Positions 44,256 to 54,207 of a stretch of 64,000 bases of DNA are shown in pieces. This DNA is from Massilia sp. BSC265. Lineage in GTDB: Bacteria > Pseudomonadota > Gammaproteobacteria > Burkholderiales > Burkholderiaceae_D. Position numbers and translations under genes: made by a program. The stretch covers positions 496,001 through 560,000 of the forward strand of contig NZ_JPXI01000029.1 of the NCBI RefSeq assembly GCF_000740675.1, written 5' to 3'. The first letter of the stretch is position 1, and each line of letters begins with the position of its first letter. The notes beneath the pieces were generated by a model. It ran no database searches and had not been told where the DNA came from. It was given only the letters and a program-made list of their open reading frames with translations.

Positions 44256-44618
44256 ATGTCGCAAGACCTGGTAATGGATCGCGGAACCGAGGACGCCAAG
44301 CAGTTCGCGCGCATCCTGTACATCGCACACGCCCTGACCTTCCTGTTCTCGGCCGGCCTGTTGTCGCTCCTGGTGCTGATCGTTAACTACGTCAAGCGTC
44401 CGGAGACCCAGGGCACCATCGTCTATTCGCACCACACCTGGATGATCCGCGCCTTCTGGTGGTACCTGGCATGGTCGGTCGTTGCCTGGGTGCTGGCGGC
44501 TACCATCATCGGCATTCCGATCGCCCTGATCGTCTGGGGCGCCGCCTGGCTGTGGGCGGCCTACCGCATCATCCGCGGCTTCCTGGACCTGAACAGCAAC
44601 CGGCCGATGCCAACCTGA
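44256..44618 (+). CDS. Small membrane protein, DUF4870-like
   Basis: 120 residues from the ATG at 44256 (TGAGGAGAA upstream). Three membrane helices: ILYIAHALTFLFSAGLLSLLVLIV, then WYLAWSVVAWVLAATIIG, then IPIALIVWGAAWLWAAY, with IIRGFLDLN as a basic end. This resembles the Tic20/DUF4870 family of unknown function. Confidence 0.7.
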   Translation: MSQDLVMDRGTEDAKQFARILYIAHALTFLFSAGLLSLLVLIVNYVKRPETQGTIVYSHHTWMIRAFWWYLAWSVVAWVLAATIIGIPIALIVWGAAWLWAAYRIIRGFLDLNSNRPMPT

Positions 44619-44671
44619 TGGTCCGGGCGGCGTGTCCGTTCTGACGCCGTATTCAGCTTGAACACGGCATG

Positions 44672-44707
44672 AAAAAAAGGGACGTCCGCAGCGATGCGGA
44701 CGTCCCT
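44672..44707 (-). terminator. Strong terminator, minus strand, after metC region
   Basis: A perfect 13-bp stem (44678-44690 with 44695-44707) closed by a four-base GNRA-type loop, followed on the minus strand by seven T. Confidence 0.9.
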
Positions 44708-44739
44708 CTCTACTGGCGCGCGCCCTTCCTGTCAGCCGA

Positions 44740-44922
44740 TCAGCAGATCCAGGCCATGCGCAGCTCCCATGGATGGTCCACCGGCGGGCTGTCAGCGCCG
44801 GTCTGCTGGCCGTTGGGCGCCGCATCGACGCCGTTGCCGCCGAACACGTCCGACAGCGACAGGTTGCCGCTGCTGCCTGCCGCCTTGTCGGTCGCGCTCA
44901 GCCGCACGTCGAAGGACGTCAC
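44740..44922 (-). CDS. Possible 60-residue protein downstream of metC
   Basis: A minus-strand frame between the metC stop and its terminator has strong GC at third positions. It would give 60 residues from a GTG at 44922, including FDVRLSATDKAAGSSGNLS, DVFGGNGVDAAPNGQQTG and the end WELRMAWIC. No good ribosome site is seen and the GTG lies in the centre of a palindrome, so the start may be wrong. The frame remains open back into metC. Could be a small translated gene, a decayed end of metC or chance. Confidence 0.35.
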   Translation of the reverse strand: MTSFDVRLSATDKAAGSSGNLSLSDVFGGNGVDAAPNGQQTGADSPPVDHPWELRMAWIC

Positions 44923-44933
44923 GTCCTTCGACG
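44907..44933. repeat. 27-bp near-perfect palindrome downstream of metC
   Basis: Arms of 13 bases (44907-44919 and 44921-44933) are exact complements around one central base. It lies 13 bases past the metC stop. Confidence 0.8.
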
Positions 44934-44945
44934 CGCCCCCGCTGG

Positions 44946-46109
44946 TCAGAGCTTGCCCAGCGCCTGCTCGATATCGGCGATCAGGTCGTCCGTCTCTTCC
45001 AGCCCGATATTGAAGCGCACCAGCATGCCTTGTTCCTCCCAGTGGCTGCGGATCGCCCTGATTCGATAGGGCATCACCAGGCTGTTCGGACCGCCCCAGC
45101 TGTAGCCGAGGCCGAACAGCGCCAGGGAGTCGACGAAGCGGTCGGTCTGTTCTTCGGTATGGCGCGGGTCGAACAGCACCGAGAACAGGCCGCCTGCTCC
45201 CTTGAAGTCGCGCTTCCAATGCTCGTGGCCCGGACAGTCCTCGAAGGCCGGATGCAGCACCTTCGCGATTTCCGGCCGCGCTTTCAGCCAGGCCGCCACC
45301 TTGCGTGCACTCGCGTCGTGCGCCTCGAAGCGCAGCTTCATGGTCGGCAGGCCGCGCATCACCAGGTAGGCGTCGTCCGCGCCGACACCGAGGCCGAGCC
45401 GCATGTGCGCCTGCGCCAGGCAATCGTTGAGCGCCCGGTCCTGCGTGATCACGGCGCCCATCAGGAGGTCCGCCCCGCCCGACTGGTACTTGGTCAGCGC
45501 GTGCATGACGATGTCCGCGCCGACGTCGAAGCCGCGCAGCGCCAGGCCGGCGGACCAGGTGTTGTCGAGCGCGACCGGCACGCCCTGCGCTTGCGCGGCC
45601 CGGCAGATGGCGGGCAGGTCCGGCACTTCCATCGACACCGAACCGGGCGCCTCGGCCCAGACCAGCTTCGTGTTCGGCTGGATCAGCCCGGCGATGCCGG
45701 CGCCGATCATCGGGTCGTAGAAACGGGCGCTGACGCCGAAGTCCTGGGACAGCCAGCGTCCCAGTTCGCGGTTCGGGTTGTAGACGTTCTCGGGCAGCAG
45801 CACGTCGTCGCCGCTCTTGAGCAGGGCGAAGTTGATCATCGCGATCGCCGACAGGCCCGATGGCGCCAGCAGGCAGTGATTGCCGCCCTCGACCTGGGCC
45901 AGGCGCGCTTCCAGCGTGAAGGTGGTCGGCGTGCCGTGCAGGCCGTAGGTGTACGCCGTCTTGTCCTTCCACTGGCCCGAGCGCATGGCGGCAACGTTCT
46001 CGAACAGGACCGTCGAGGCGCGGTGCACGCCCGGCGGGAAAGCGTCGAAGCCGGCCGGCGCTTCGTAGTCGCTGTGGATCAGGGAAGTCTGGACGGTCTT
46101 GCGGCTCAT
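44946..46109 (-). CDS. metC: Cystathionine beta-lyase
   Basis: 387 residues of the Cys/Met PLP family: [20 protein letters not shown] near 53, the Ser of [22 protein letters not shown] near 178 with the PLP-binding Lys in [18 protein letters not shown]. It cleaves cystathionine to homocysteine. The close relatives (CGS, CGL, MGL) share the fold, so the precise member is probable but not certain. ATG overlaps the rimO stop by 4 bases. Confidence 0.88.
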   Translation of the reverse strand: MSRKTVQTSLIHSDYEAPAGFDAFPPGVHRASTVLFENVAAMRSGQWKDKTAYTYGLHGTPTTFTLEARLAQVEGGNHCLLAPSGLSAIAMINFALLKSGDDVLLPENVYNPNRELGRWLSQDFGVSARFYDPMIGAGIAGLIQPNTKLVWAEAPGSVSMEVPDLPAICRAAQAQGVPVALDNTWSAGLALRGFDVGADIVMHALTKYQSGGADLLMGAVITQDRALNDCLAQAHMRLGLGVGADDAYLVMRGLPTMKLRFEAHDASARKVAAWLKARPEIAKVLHPAFEDCPGHEHWKRDFKGAGGLFSVLFDPRHTEEQTDRFVDSLALFGLGYSWGGPNSLVMPYRIRAIRSHWEEQGMLVRFNIGLEETDDLIADIEQALGKL

Positions 46110-47569
46110 GCGACGGTGGCCCAGAGGTCGTGCGCGTCGGCCTTGGTGATCACCACGTCGATGAACTGGCCCACCTGCGGCTTGGCCTTGCCCGGGGCAA
46201 GCGCGCGCTTGATGTGGACCACGCCGTCGATTTCCGGCGCATCGGCGGCGGTTCGGCCGACCGCTTCACGGGCGCCGACTTCGTCGACCAGCACGCGCAC
46301 CGTCTTGCCGACCTTGGCCTGCATGCGCTTGAGCGAAATCTCCTCCTGCAGCAGCATGACGCGGGCGCGGCGCTCTTCGCGCACCGCTTCCGGCACCGGG
46401 TTGGCCAACTCGTTGGCAGTCGCGCCCTCGACCGGCGAGTAGGCGAAGCAGCCCAGGCGGTCGATCTGCGCCTCGCGCAGGAAGTCCAGCAGGTATTCGA
46501 ACTCTTCTTCCGTCTCGCCCGGGAAGCCCGCAATGAAGGTAGAGCGGATGGTGAGCTCAGGATTCATCTTGCGCCATGCCAGGATGCGGTCGAGGTTCTT
46601 CTCGCCGCTGGCCGGGCGCTTCATGCGTTTCAGGACGTCCGGATGCGCGTGCTGCATCGGGATGTCGAGGTAAGGCAGCACGTGGCCGTCGCCCATCAGC
46701 GGGATGACCTGGTCGACGTGCGGGTACGGGTAGACGTAATGCATGCGCACCCAGGCGCCGTACTGGCGCGCCAATTTACCCAGCTCTTCGGTGAGCTGTG
46801 TGAGATGGGTCTTGACCGGGCGGCCGTTCCAGAAGCCGGTGCGGAACTTGACGTCGACACCGTAGGCGCTGGTGTCCTGCGAGATCACCAGCAGCTCCTT
46901 GACGCCCGCCTTGAACAGGTTCTCGGCTTCCTGCAGCACTTCGTGGATCGGGCGCGAGACCAGGTCGCCGCGCATCGACGGGATGATGCAGAAGCTGCAG
47001 CGGTGATTGCAGCCTTCCGAGATCTTCAGGTAGGCGTAGTGCTTCGGGGTCAGCTTGACGCCGTGGTCCGGCACCAGGTCGACGAAGGGGTCGTGCGGCT
47101 TCGGCAGGTGCAGGTGGACCGATTCCATCACCTCGGCGACGGCGTGCGGGCCGGTCACGGCCAGCACCTTCGGGTGCACCTTGGTGATGATGTCGTCGCC
47201 CGCCGCGTCTTTCTTGGCGCCGAGGCAGCCGGTGACGATCACCTTGCCGTTCTCGGCCAGGGCCTCGCCGATCGCATCGAGCGATTCCTGCACCGCGGCG
47301 TCGATGAAGCCGCAGGTGTTGACGATGACGAGGTCGGCGCCGTCATAGGACTTGGCGGTTTCGTAGCCTTCGGCACGCAGCTGGGTCAGGATCTGCTCGG
47401 AATCGACCAGCGCCTTCGGGCAGCCGAGCGACACGAAGCCGACCTTGGGCGCCGCCACGCCGGCGGCCGGGCTCGGGATGACGAGCGACGGCGCGGCTGG
47501 CTCGGCGAGGGCGGCAGCGGTGTTGGCGGAGGTGGACGCAACTGCGGGAATACGGCGAAGTTCGGTCAT
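46106..47569 (-). CDS. rimO: Ribosomal protein S12 methylthiotransferase RimO
   Basis: 487 residues. The MTTase domain has [16 protein letters not shown] with the first cluster Cys, VNTCGFID and VTGCLGAK. The radical-SAM motif is [16 protein letters not shown] (CxxxCxxC). The TRAM domain closes the protein. It methylthiolates Asp of S12. Compared with the family it carries a 40-residue Ala/Pro-rich N-terminal extension of no known role; the motif GFVSLGCPK starts at about residue 44. Linked to metC by a 4-base overlap. Confidence 0.95.
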   Translation of the reverse strand: MTELRRIPAVASTSANTAAALAEPAAPSLVIPSPAAGVAAPKVGFVSLGCPKALVDSEQILTQLRAEGYETAKSYDGADLVIVNTCGFIDAAVQESLDAIGEALAENGKVIVTGCLGAKKDAAGDDIITKVHPKVLAVTGPHAVAEVMESVHLHLPKPHDPFVDLVPDHGVKLTPKHYAYLKISEGCNHRCSFCIIPSMRGDLVSRPIHEVLQEAENLFKAGVKELLVISQDTSAYGVDVKFRTGFWNGRPVKTHLTQLTEELGKLARQYGAWVRMHYVYPYPHVDQVIPLMGDGHVLPYLDIPMQHAHPDVLKRMKRPASGEKNLDRILAWRKMNPELTIRSTFIAGFPGETEEEFEYLLDFLREAQIDRLGCFAYSPVEGATANELANPVPEAVREERRARVMLLQEEISLKRMQAKVGKTVRVLVDEVGAREAVGRTAADAPEIDGVVHIKRALAPGKAKPQVGQFIDVVITKADAHDLWATVA

Positions 47570-47714
47570 GGGCGGACGACAAGGAATCTGGGCAATCCGC
47601 GATTGTACCCGAACCGGGTGGGCCGGTGGAATCTGGGGGGGTGGTTTGCCGGCCCTCGAATGGACACTGCGGGGCCGGCGGCTGTCGCGAAACCGCGACT
47701 TGCCAGCGGCCCGC

Positions 47715-48281
47715 TTACTTCTTGTCGGTCGGCGGCGGCGTCATGCCCGGAAACGGGAAGGCGCCGAACATCGCCTTGCTCTGGTTCTGCATCTGCTCCT
47801 GCATCTGCAGGAACAGGTTCTTCGACTGGTCGATGTAGTTGTTCATCATGCCCTGCATCATCGGGCCCTGCACGTTCATGAACTGGGTCCACATTTCCGG
47901 GCTGAAAGGCTTGCCTTCCAGGGCGCCGGCGGCGTTGCTGGTGAACTTGTTCTGGATGTCGGTGAAGGCCTGCACGTTCTTTTCCAGGTAGGAACCCATC
48001 ATGCCCTGCATGGCGTGACCGTAGTAGCGGATGATCTGGGCCAGCACCGAGCTGGAGAACATCGGGATGCCGTTGGCCTCCTCTTCCAGGATGATCTGGA
48101 GCAAGATGCTGCGGGTCAGGTCTTCGTTGGTCTTGGCGTCGACGACCGTAAATTCGTCAGCGTCGAGCACCAGTTGCTTCACGTCGGTCAGGGTGATATA
48201 GGAACTGGTCTGGGTATCGTACAGACGGCGGTTCGGGTATTTCTTGATCAGGCGTTCAGCACTCTTTTTCACACTACTCAT
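47715..48281 (-). CDS. phaR: Polyhydroxyalkanoate synthesis repressor PhaR
   Basis: 188 residues from the ATG at 48281; ATG 48293 is possible. The N-terminal DNA-binding domain is the PHB/PHA type: [20 protein letters not shown] and [13 protein letters not shown]; then the accumulation domain ending in [13 protein letters not shown]. PhaR represses phasin and its own gene and is released by binding the polymer. It lies 248 bases downstream of phaC in the same direction. Confidence 0.95.
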   Translation of the reverse strand: MSSVKKSAERLIKKYPNRRLYDTQTSSYITLTDVKQLVLDADEFTVVDAKTNEDLTRSILLQIILEEEANGIPMFSSSVLAQIIRYYGHAMQGMMGSYLEKNVQAFTDIQNKFTSNAAGALEGKPFSPEMWTQFMNVQGPMMQGMMNNYIDQSKNLFLQMQEQMQNQSKAMFGAFPFPGMTPPPTDKK

Positions 48282-48486
48282 TTCATGTCTCATCGTTGTG
48301 CGTTGCGGTAGCGTGGACCGCACGCTATTCTTCTTGATTCGTAAACACAAACCCGGCCCATGGGTCATTCCGCCGAGCAGCTTTATTGCCTTGCGGGACG
48401 GACAAGCCAACACCATACCACGACCTGCGCGCAGGTGCAGCAATTATTAGACTACAAACTTCCGTGGTGATTTTGATATGTCGGGG

Positions 48487-48511
48487 TGATCCGGTCCGGT
48501 GGACCAGATCA
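48487..48511. repeat. Inverted repeat just past phaC
   Basis: TGATC-C-GGTCC-GGT-GGACC-A-GATCA, one mismatch, ends 18 bases from the phaC stop. No T-run follows, so it may be a weak terminator or a regulator site in front of phaR. Confidence 0.5.
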
Positions 48512-48529
48512 CGAATGCACACTCGCCGA

Positions 48530-50284
48530 TCAGTCGGCGCGCGCCTTCACATAACGCCCCGGTGCCGCTTCAAGCGGCTGGTAATGCGCATTCCCGAACG
48601 CAGCGGGCGCCGGCACGTCGGCGCCGCCGTTCTGCGCCAGGAACCTGGCCCACTCGGGCCACCAACTGCCCTTTTGCTCGGTAGCGCCGGCGAACCAGGC
48701 CTCGGCCGTCTTCGGGCGGGCCTTGCCGTTCTTGTCATTGACCCAGTAGCTGCGCTTGTTCTTCGAGGCCGGGTTGATCACGCCCGCGATGTGGCCCGAG
48801 GCGCCCAGCACGTAGCGGTTCGCTTTCGGGTTCTTCGGGTTGAGCAGGTTCATCGAGGCGAAAGCCGCTTCCCAGGGCACGATGTGGTCTTCCTTCGAGC
48901 CGTACAGGAACACCGGGCAATCGATCCTGCCTAAATCCACCGGCACGCCGCACACCGTCAGGGCGCCCGGCACCTTGAGCTTGTTCTCGAGGTAGGTATT
49001 GCGCAGGTACCAGCAGAACATCGGGCCCGGCAGGTTGGTGCTGTCGGCGTTCCAGTACAGCAGGTCGAAGGCCGGCGGTTCCTTGCCCTTGAGGTAGTTC
49101 TGCTGCACATAGTTCCATACCAGGTCGTTCGGGCGCAGGGCCGAGAAGGTCGTGGCCAGGTCGCGGCCCGGCATCAGGCCGCCGCCGGCCAGGCTCTGCT
49201 CGCGCCGCGCCACCTGGGCTTCGTCGACGAAGACTTCCAGCACGCCGGTGTTATCGAAGTCGAGCAGCGTGGTGAGCAGGGACAGGCTGGCGGCCGGCTG
49301 CTGGCCGCGGGCTGCCAGCACGCTGAGTGCGGTGGCGGCGATGGTGCCGCCGACGCAGAAGCCGAACACGTGGGTCTTGTCCTGCCCGGTAATCTCGCGC
49401 ACTACCTCGATCGCCTTGATGGCGCCAGTCTCGACGTAATCGTCCCAGCCGATGTTGCCGAGCTCGCGGTCCGGGTTGCGCCAGGACACCATGAACACGG
49501 TGTTGCCCTGCTCCACCACGTAGCGCACCAGCGAATTTTCCGGCTGCAGGTCGAGGATGTAGAACTTGTTGATGCACGGCGGAATCATTAGCAGCGGTAC
49601 CGCCTTCACGGTCGGCGTGGCCGGTGTGTACTGGATCAGCTGGAACAGCTCGTTCTCGAACACCACCTGGCCCGGCGTGGTGCCGACGTTGCGGCCGACT
49701 TCGAAGGCCGACTCGTCGGTCTGCGAGATGCGGCCCTTCTGCAGGTCGGACAGCAGGTTGGTCAAGCCCTTGGTCAGGCTTTCGCCCTTGGTTTCGAGCA
49801 TCTTCTTCTGCGCTTCCGGATTGGTCGCGAAGAAGTTGGCCGGCGACATGGCGTCGACCATCTGCTGGACGGCGAAGCGGATCTTCTGGCGCTCGCGCGG
49901 GCCGGCGTCGACGGCGTCGGCCAGGGCCAGCATGAATTCCGAATTCAGCAGGTAGGACGCGGCCGAGAAGCTCGAGAGCGGGTTTTCCCGCCATTCGGAA
50001 GCCGAGAAGCGCTTGTCGTGGAACTCGGGCGTCTTGCCGCTGACGAAGTCCTGCCACAGCTGGCCGGCCTTTTTCAGGTAGTCGTCACGGATGTTCTCCA
50101 GCTTGGCCGGAGCGATGCCGGCGCCGAAATCCTTCAGCACCCCGGCCAGCGGGTTGGCGCCCAAGGAGGTGGCGGCAGCGGGCGGCGTCATGGCCGGCAT
50201 CGTCATCCAGCCTTGCCAGACGCTTGGGTCGGTGAACTGGTTCATCCAGGAGGCGGCAAAAGCTTGGGGGTCAGGCATGTTCAT
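48530..50284 (-). CDS. phaC: Class I poly(3-hydroxyalkanoate) polymerase
   Basis: 584 residues, class I length. The alpha/beta-hydrolase lipase-like box is GFCVGG (catalytic Cys near 326), Asp in YGSKEDHIVPW near 487 and His in ASGHIAGVI near 516. N-terminal class I domain about 50-180 (FDKRFSAS-like region KRFSASEWRENPLSS). It polymerises hydroxyacyl-CoA into storage granules. phaA and phaB, often adjacent, are not in this window. The start is ATG 50284 or 50278. Confidence 0.95.
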   Translation of the reverse strand: MNMPDPQAFAASWMNQFTDPSVWQGWMTMPAMTPPAAATSLGANPLAGVLKDFGAGIAPAKLENIRDDYLKKAGQLWQDFVSGKTPEFHDKRFSASEWRENPLSSFSAASYLLNSEFMLALADAVDAGPRERQKIRFAVQQMVDAMSPANFFATNPEAQKKMLETKGESLTKGLTNLLSDLQKGRISQTDESAFEVGRNVGTTPGQVVFENELFQLIQYTPATPTVKAVPLLMIPPCINKFYILDLQPENSLVRYVVEQGNTVFMVSWRNPDRELGNIGWDDYVETGAIKAIEVVREITGQDKTHVFGFCVGGTIAATALSVLAARGQQPAASLSLLTTLLDFDNTGVLEVFVDEAQVARREQSLAGGGLMPGRDLATTFSALRPNDLVWNYVQQNYLKGKEPPAFDLLYWNADSTNLPGPMFCWYLRNTYLENKLKVPGALTVCGVPVDLGRIDCPVFLYGSKEDHIVPWEAAFASMNLLNPKNPKANRYVLGASGHIAGVINPASKNKRSYWVNDKNGKARPKTAEAWFAGATEQKGSWWPEWARFLAQNGGADVPAPAAFGNAHYQPLEAAPGRYVKARAD

Positions 50285-50317
50285 GTCAGCGTCCGTTGTT
50301 TAGAATCGGGGTACAGA

Positions 50318-50581
50318 ATGGAACCTTGGGAAAAGCTCATGTGGATCGTCGCCGTCGCCTGGATTTATGTGGTCGCCCTCATGGCAGCGACCGAACCGAC
50401 CGTGGTGCACGGCGTGATGACGTTCCTGTTCTATTGCGCCCTGCCATTATCCCTTGTTTTTTATCTCACAGGGTCAAAACGGCGTCGCGTGCGGCGCGAT
50501 GCGCAGGCACGGAGCAACGCGGCAGTAGCCGCGAAGGCGGACGCGGATGCAGCCTCGCCTGACGGCGGCGAACGCAGCTGA
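50318..50581 (+). CDS. Small two-helix membrane protein
   Basis: 87 residues. Two membrane helices (MWIVAVAWIYVVALMAATEP and MTFLFYCALPLSLVFYLTG), then a basic, Ala-rich tail (KRRRVRRDAQARSNAA). A common small protein in this group with no known function. Divergent from phaC across 33 bases; TAGAAT at 50301 may be its -10. Confidence 0.65.
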   Translation: MEPWEKLMWIVAVAWIYVVALMAATEPTVVHGVMTFLFYCALPLSLVFYLTGSKRRRVRRDAQARSNAAVAAKADADAASPDGGERS

Positions 50582-50606
50582 CCATTCTGGCCTTGCGCCA
50601 GAGGGC

Positions 50607-51395
50607 TCATTTGAGCCAGATCAAGCTGGCTTGGCGACCGGTGACGCGGTCACGGCGGTAGGAATAGAAGCGTCCCGGTGCGCTGAAGGTGCACATGCCG
50701 CCGCCATGCACGCGCGTTACTCCATCGCGCTCGAGCATCAGGCGCGCCAGCGTGAACATATCGGCCAAAAATTTTACCGGTTGGTCAAAATCCCGGGCCT
50801 GGCGCGGCTTGAACGCCGCCAGCGTCGGCTCGCCCGGCAAGGCAGCAAGGAAGGCATCGCGGACGTCCTCGCCAACTTCGAAGGCCTCCGGCCCGATGGC
50901 CGGCCCCATCCACGCGGTGATCTCGCCTGCCCCGGCGGCCCGCATCGCCCGCACGGTCTCGCCCAGCACGCCGCCCGCCAGCCCGCGCCAGCCGGCATGG
51001 GCCGCACCCACCACCTTGCCGTCGAGGTCGGCGAACAGCACCGGCAGGCAGTCGGCGGTGAGGATGGCGCATACCACGCCCGGCCGGGTAGCAACGCTGG
51101 CGTCGCCGGTGCCCACCGGCTGGTCCGGGCCGACCGTGCAGGCGTCGACCACGTCGGCGCCATGCACCTGCGCGATCCAGGCCGGGCGCCCCGGCACATA
51201 CGCCAGCAGGCGCTCGCGGTTGCTGCGCACGGCCTCGGGATCGTCGCCGCAATGCATGCCCAGGTTCAGGCCGCCCCCGCCCTTGCCGTCGTCATAAGGC
51301 CCGCCGCTCACGCCGCCGTCGCGGCCCGTCGCCAGCGCGCCGACGTTGGCAGGCAGGTCGGGCCAGTCCGGCCACACCAAAGCGGAGCGGTCCAT
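50607..51395 (-). CDS. pgeF: Peptidoglycan editing factor PgeF (laccase-domain, multicopper-type)
   Basis: 262 residues from the ATG at 51395; the longer frame overlaps rluD. Conserved patches are GGLNLGMHCGDDP, ILTADCLPVLFAD, GAAHAGWRGLAGG and VHGGGMCTFS with the metal-binding His and Cys. PgeF edits wrong peptidoglycan precursors. Shares one base with the rluD stop, as in many genomes. Confidence 0.93.
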   Translation of the reverse strand: MDRSALVWPDWPDLPANVGALATGRDGGVSGGPYDDGKGGGGLNLGMHCGDDPEAVRSNRERLLAYVPGRPAWIAQVHGADVVDACTVGPDQPVGTGDASVATRPGVVCAILTADCLPVLFADLDGKVVGAAHAGWRGLAGGVLGETVRAMRAAGAGEITAWMGPAIGPEAFEVGEDVRDAFLAALPGEPTLAAFKPRQARDFDQPVKFLADMFTLARLMLERDGVTRVHGGGMCTFSAPGRFYSYRRDRVTGRQASLIWLK

Positions 51396-52411
51396 TACGC
51401 CTCGCCGTCGTCGCTGTCGTCGTCGCCCGGTTCTTCGATGCCGGCCCTGGCGATCAGTTCGGCGAAGTCGGCGGCCAGCGGCACGGTCCATTCGCAGGAC
51501 TCGCCCGTTCCCGGATGTACCAGGCCGAGGCGGCGCGCCTGCAGGGCCTGGCGGTGGAACACCGGCACCAGGTGCTGCTTGCCGTAGACCGAGTCGCCCA
51601 CCAGGGCAAAGCCCAGGTGCTGCATGTGGACCCGGATCTGGTGGGTGCGGCCGGTCTCCAGGCTGCAGCGCACCAGGCTCACCGGGCGGCGGTCCAGGCT
51701 GCCGACGGCGACGCGCTTGTAATGGGTGATGGCCGGCTTGCCGAACATGCCCGTCGATACCGCCATCTTGACGCGGTCGCGCGGGTGGCGGCCCATCGCG
51801 GCGTTGATGGTGCCGGACAGCTGCGGCGTGCCCCAGACCAGCGCGAAGTATTCACGCTTGACGGACCGCGCCTGCAGCTGGCGCACGAGGTCGGTCTGCG
51901 CGGCCAGGGTCTTGCCTACCACCATCAGGCCGCTGGTGTCCTTGTCGAGCCGGTGCACGATGCCGGCGCGCGGCACGCCGACGAGTTGCGGGCAATGGTG
52001 CAGCAAACCGTTGAGCAGCGTACCCGACCAGTTGCCGGCGCCCGGATGGACGACCAGGCCGGCCGGCTTGTTGATCACGATGATGTCGTCGTCTTCGTGC
52101 ACGATATCCAGCGCGATGGGCTCGGGCGCGAAGGCCGTGTCTTCCGGCGCGGCCTGCGGTTCGATGAGGACCGTTTCGTCGCCGTAGGCGGTGTCCTTGC
52201 CGCGCGCCGGCTTGCCGTCGACCTTGACAAAGCCGCCTTCGAACCAGAGCTGCAGGCGGCTGCGCGAGAACTGCGGCACCAGGCCGGCGATGACCTTGTC
52301 GAGGCGCTGGCCGCACACCTCGGGGCTCAAGTGCAGGGTGATCGGAGAAAGGTCCGGACCGGCGGGGAGTTCGAACCCGGCTTCGTCGTCGAGGTCAGAG
52401 TCAAAAGGCAT
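51395..52411 (-). CDS. rluD: 23S rRNA pseudouridine synthase RluD
   Basis: 338 residues from the ATG at 52411; an upstream start is open but without family match. S4 RNA-binding domain about 40-95 (QRLDKVIAGLVPQFSRSRLQ); catalytic HRLDKDTSGLMVVGKT with the Asp near 160; later ETGRTHQIRVHMQHLG. It makes pseudouridines in helix 69 of 23S rRNA. Divergent from bamD, a widely conserved pairing. Confidence 0.94.
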   Translation of the reverse strand: MPFDSDLDDEAGFELPAGPDLSPITLHLSPEVCGQRLDKVIAGLVPQFSRSRLQLWFEGGFVKVDGKPARGKDTAYGDETVLIEPQAAPEDTAFAPEPIALDIVHEDDDIIVINKPAGLVVHPGAGNWSGTLLNGLLHHCPQLVGVPRAGIVHRLDKDTSGLMVVGKTLAAQTDLVRQLQARSVKREYFALVWGTPQLSGTINAAMGRHPRDRVKMAVSTGMFGKPAITHYKRVAVGSLDRRPVSLVRCSLETGRTHQIRVHMQHLGFALVGDSVYGKQHLVPVFHRQALQARRLGLVHPGTGESCEWTVPLAADFAELIARAGIEEPGDDDSDDGEA

Positions 52412-52459
52412 TTCCGCCGAATTCGGCGCAGGAGTTAATATCACGTGAGTCCCATCGGC

Positions 52460-52465
52460 TATAAT
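52460..52465 (+). promoter_or_regulatory. -10 box for bamD
   Basis: Perfect TATAAT 44 bases before the bamD ATG; the -35 is weak. Confidence 0.45.
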
Positions 52466-52508
52466 CAGCCGTTCGTTGAATCTAGGTAAAACTTTCTTGC
52501 AAAGAGCT

Positions 52509-53345
52509 ATGCAAAAAAAATTGTCTGTGTTGGTCGTCGCTTGCGCCCTCAGTCTGTCCGCATGCAACATTCTGCCGAAGGCGGATGACAAGGCTAAAAA
52601 TCTGACAGCGGAGAAATTATACGCTGAGGCACGCGATGAGATGAACGGCGGCCACTATGAAGCGGCGATCAAGCTGTTCCAGCAGCTCGAATCGAACTAC
52701 CCGTTTGGCACCTACGCCGCTCAAGCGCAGATGGAAATTGCGTATGCCCACTACAAAGCGGGCGACCAGGCCGAGGCGCTGGCCGCGGTGGAGCGCTTCA
52801 TCAAGCTGCACCCGAACCACGCCCAGGTCGACTATATGTACTACCTGCGCGGCCTGATCAACTTCAACGACCAGATCGGCTTCCTGAGCTTCATCTACGC
52901 GCAGGACCCGACCGAACGCGACCCGAAAGCCACGCGCGAAGCCTTCGCCGCCTTCAAGGCCCTGGTCGACAAGTTCCCGAACAGTAAGTACCGCGAAGAT
53001 TCGATCGCGCGCATGAACTACCTGGTCAACGCGATGGCCCAGTACGAAGTGCATGTGGCGAACTACTACTTCCGCCGTGGCGCCTTCCTGGCCGCCCTCA
53101 ACCGTGCCCAGCTCGCCGTGCAGGAATACAGCGACGCGCCGGCCCGGGAAGAAGCCCTGTTCCTCATGATGCGCTGCTACGACAAGCTCGGCATGCCGGT
53201 GCTGCGCGACGATGCCCAGCGCGTGCTGGTGCTGAACTACCCGACCAGCCGCTTCCTGAATCCGAACGCCCTGGGCGACGCGCCCTGGTGGCGTTTCTGG
53301 TCGAAGTCGGGCCCGAAGCCGTCGCCGAAGGACGCGGTACAATAA
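52509..53345 (+). CDS. bamD: Outer membrane assembly lipoprotein BamD
   Basis: 278 residues from the ATG at 52509. Lipobox LSAC near residues 16-19. Five TPR repeats follow: LYAEARDEMNGGHYEAAIKLFQQLESNYPF, AYAHYKAGDQAEAL and so on. BamD is the essential lipoprotein of the beta-barrel assembly machine. Divergent from rluD. Confidence 0.95.
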   Translation: MQKKLSVLVVACALSLSACNILPKADDKAKNLTAEKLYAEARDEMNGGHYEAAIKLFQQLESNYPFGTYAAQAQMEIAYAHYKAGDQAEALAAVERFIKLHPNHAQVDYMYYLRGLINFNDQIGFLSFIYAQDPTERDPKATREAFAAFKALVDKFPNSKYREDSIARMNYLVNAMAQYEVHVANYYFRRGAFLAALNRAQLAVQEYSDAPAREEALFLMMRCYDKLGMPVLRDDAQRVLVLNYPTSRFLNPNALGDAPWWRFWSKSGPKPSPKDAVQ

Positions 53346-53402
53346 GCGTGAGCGGCGCGGCTGACCGATCGGCCGCGCCAGCTCGTTGAAACCGCGTGGC
53401 GC

Positions 53403-54173
53403 TTACGCCGCTTCCCTGCGGCGGAACACCCAGGTGGCGTCATTCGATGCCGCGGCATCGTATGCATAGCCGTCGACGTCGAAGTCCTTGAGCTGTTCCG
53501 GATCGGTGACGCCGTTCTGCGCCGCATAGCGCGCCATCAGGCCACGGGCGCGCTTGGCGAAGAACGAGATGATCTTGTACTTGCCGTTCTTCCAGTCCTC
53601 GAACACCGGCGTGACCACCGGCGCGCCCAGCAGCTTCGGCTTGACCGACTTGAAATACTCTTCCGAGGCCAGGTTGACCAGTGCCGCCGCCTGCGTTTCC
53701 GCGAGCTGGGCATTGAGCGCTCGCGTGATGCTCTCGCCCCAGAATGCGTACAGGTTGCTGCCGCGCGGGTTCTTCAGGCGCGTACCCATTTCCAGGCGAT
53801 AGGGATGCATGCGGTCCAGCGGGCGCAGGAGCCCGTACAGGCCGGACAGGATGCGCAGGTGGCGCTGGGCGTAATCGACCTCCCCGGGGCCGAGCGTGCG
53901 CGCATCCAGGCCCGCATAGACGTCGCCGTTGAAGGACATGATGGCCTGGCGCGCCTCGGCATGGTCTTCGCTCCAGTGCGCATAGCGCGACACGTTGAGC
54001 AAGGCAAGGCTGTCCGACAGGTCCATCAGTTCGGCGATTCCAGCGGGCGAATAGGTGCGCAGCACCTCGATCAGCTCGGCGGCACGGTGGATGAAATCGG
54101 GGGTGGTGTGTTCCTTCGTGGTGCTTGGGGATTCGAGGTCGAGGGATTTTGCGGGCGACAGGACAATCAGCAT
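53403..54173 (-). CDS. yaaA: Peroxide stress protein YaaA
   Basis: 256 residues; [15 protein letters not shown] at the start, then [34 protein letters not shown] and [13 protein letters not shown] match the YaaA/DUF328 family, which lowers free iron during peroxide stress in E. coli. Stand-alone gene. Confidence 0.95.
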   Translation of the reverse strand: MLIVLSPAKSLDLESPSTTKEHTTPDFIHRAAELIEVLRTYSPAGIAELMDLSDSLALLNVSRYAHWSEDHAEARQAIMSFNGDVYAGLDARTLGPGEVDYAQRHLRILSGLYGLLRPLDRMHPYRLEMGTRLKNPRGSNLYAFWGESITRALNAQLAETQAAALVNLASEEYFKSVKPKLLGAPVVTPVFEDWKNGKYKIISFFAKRARGLMARYAAQNGVTDPEQLKDFDVDGYAYDAAASNDATWVFRRREAA

Positions 54174-54207
54174 CGGTTCAAACTGCTTTACTAAAATAAT
54201 TTCCTAC

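Noticed and set aside
44669..45013. Plus-strand 114-residue frame opposite the end of metC
   Set aside because: It starts inside the terminator hairpin and overlaps metC codons; no ribosome site or motif.
47651..47701. GC hairpins between phaR and rimO as a terminator
   Set aside because: Stems of 8 and 6 bases with a long loop and no T-run; too weak to call.
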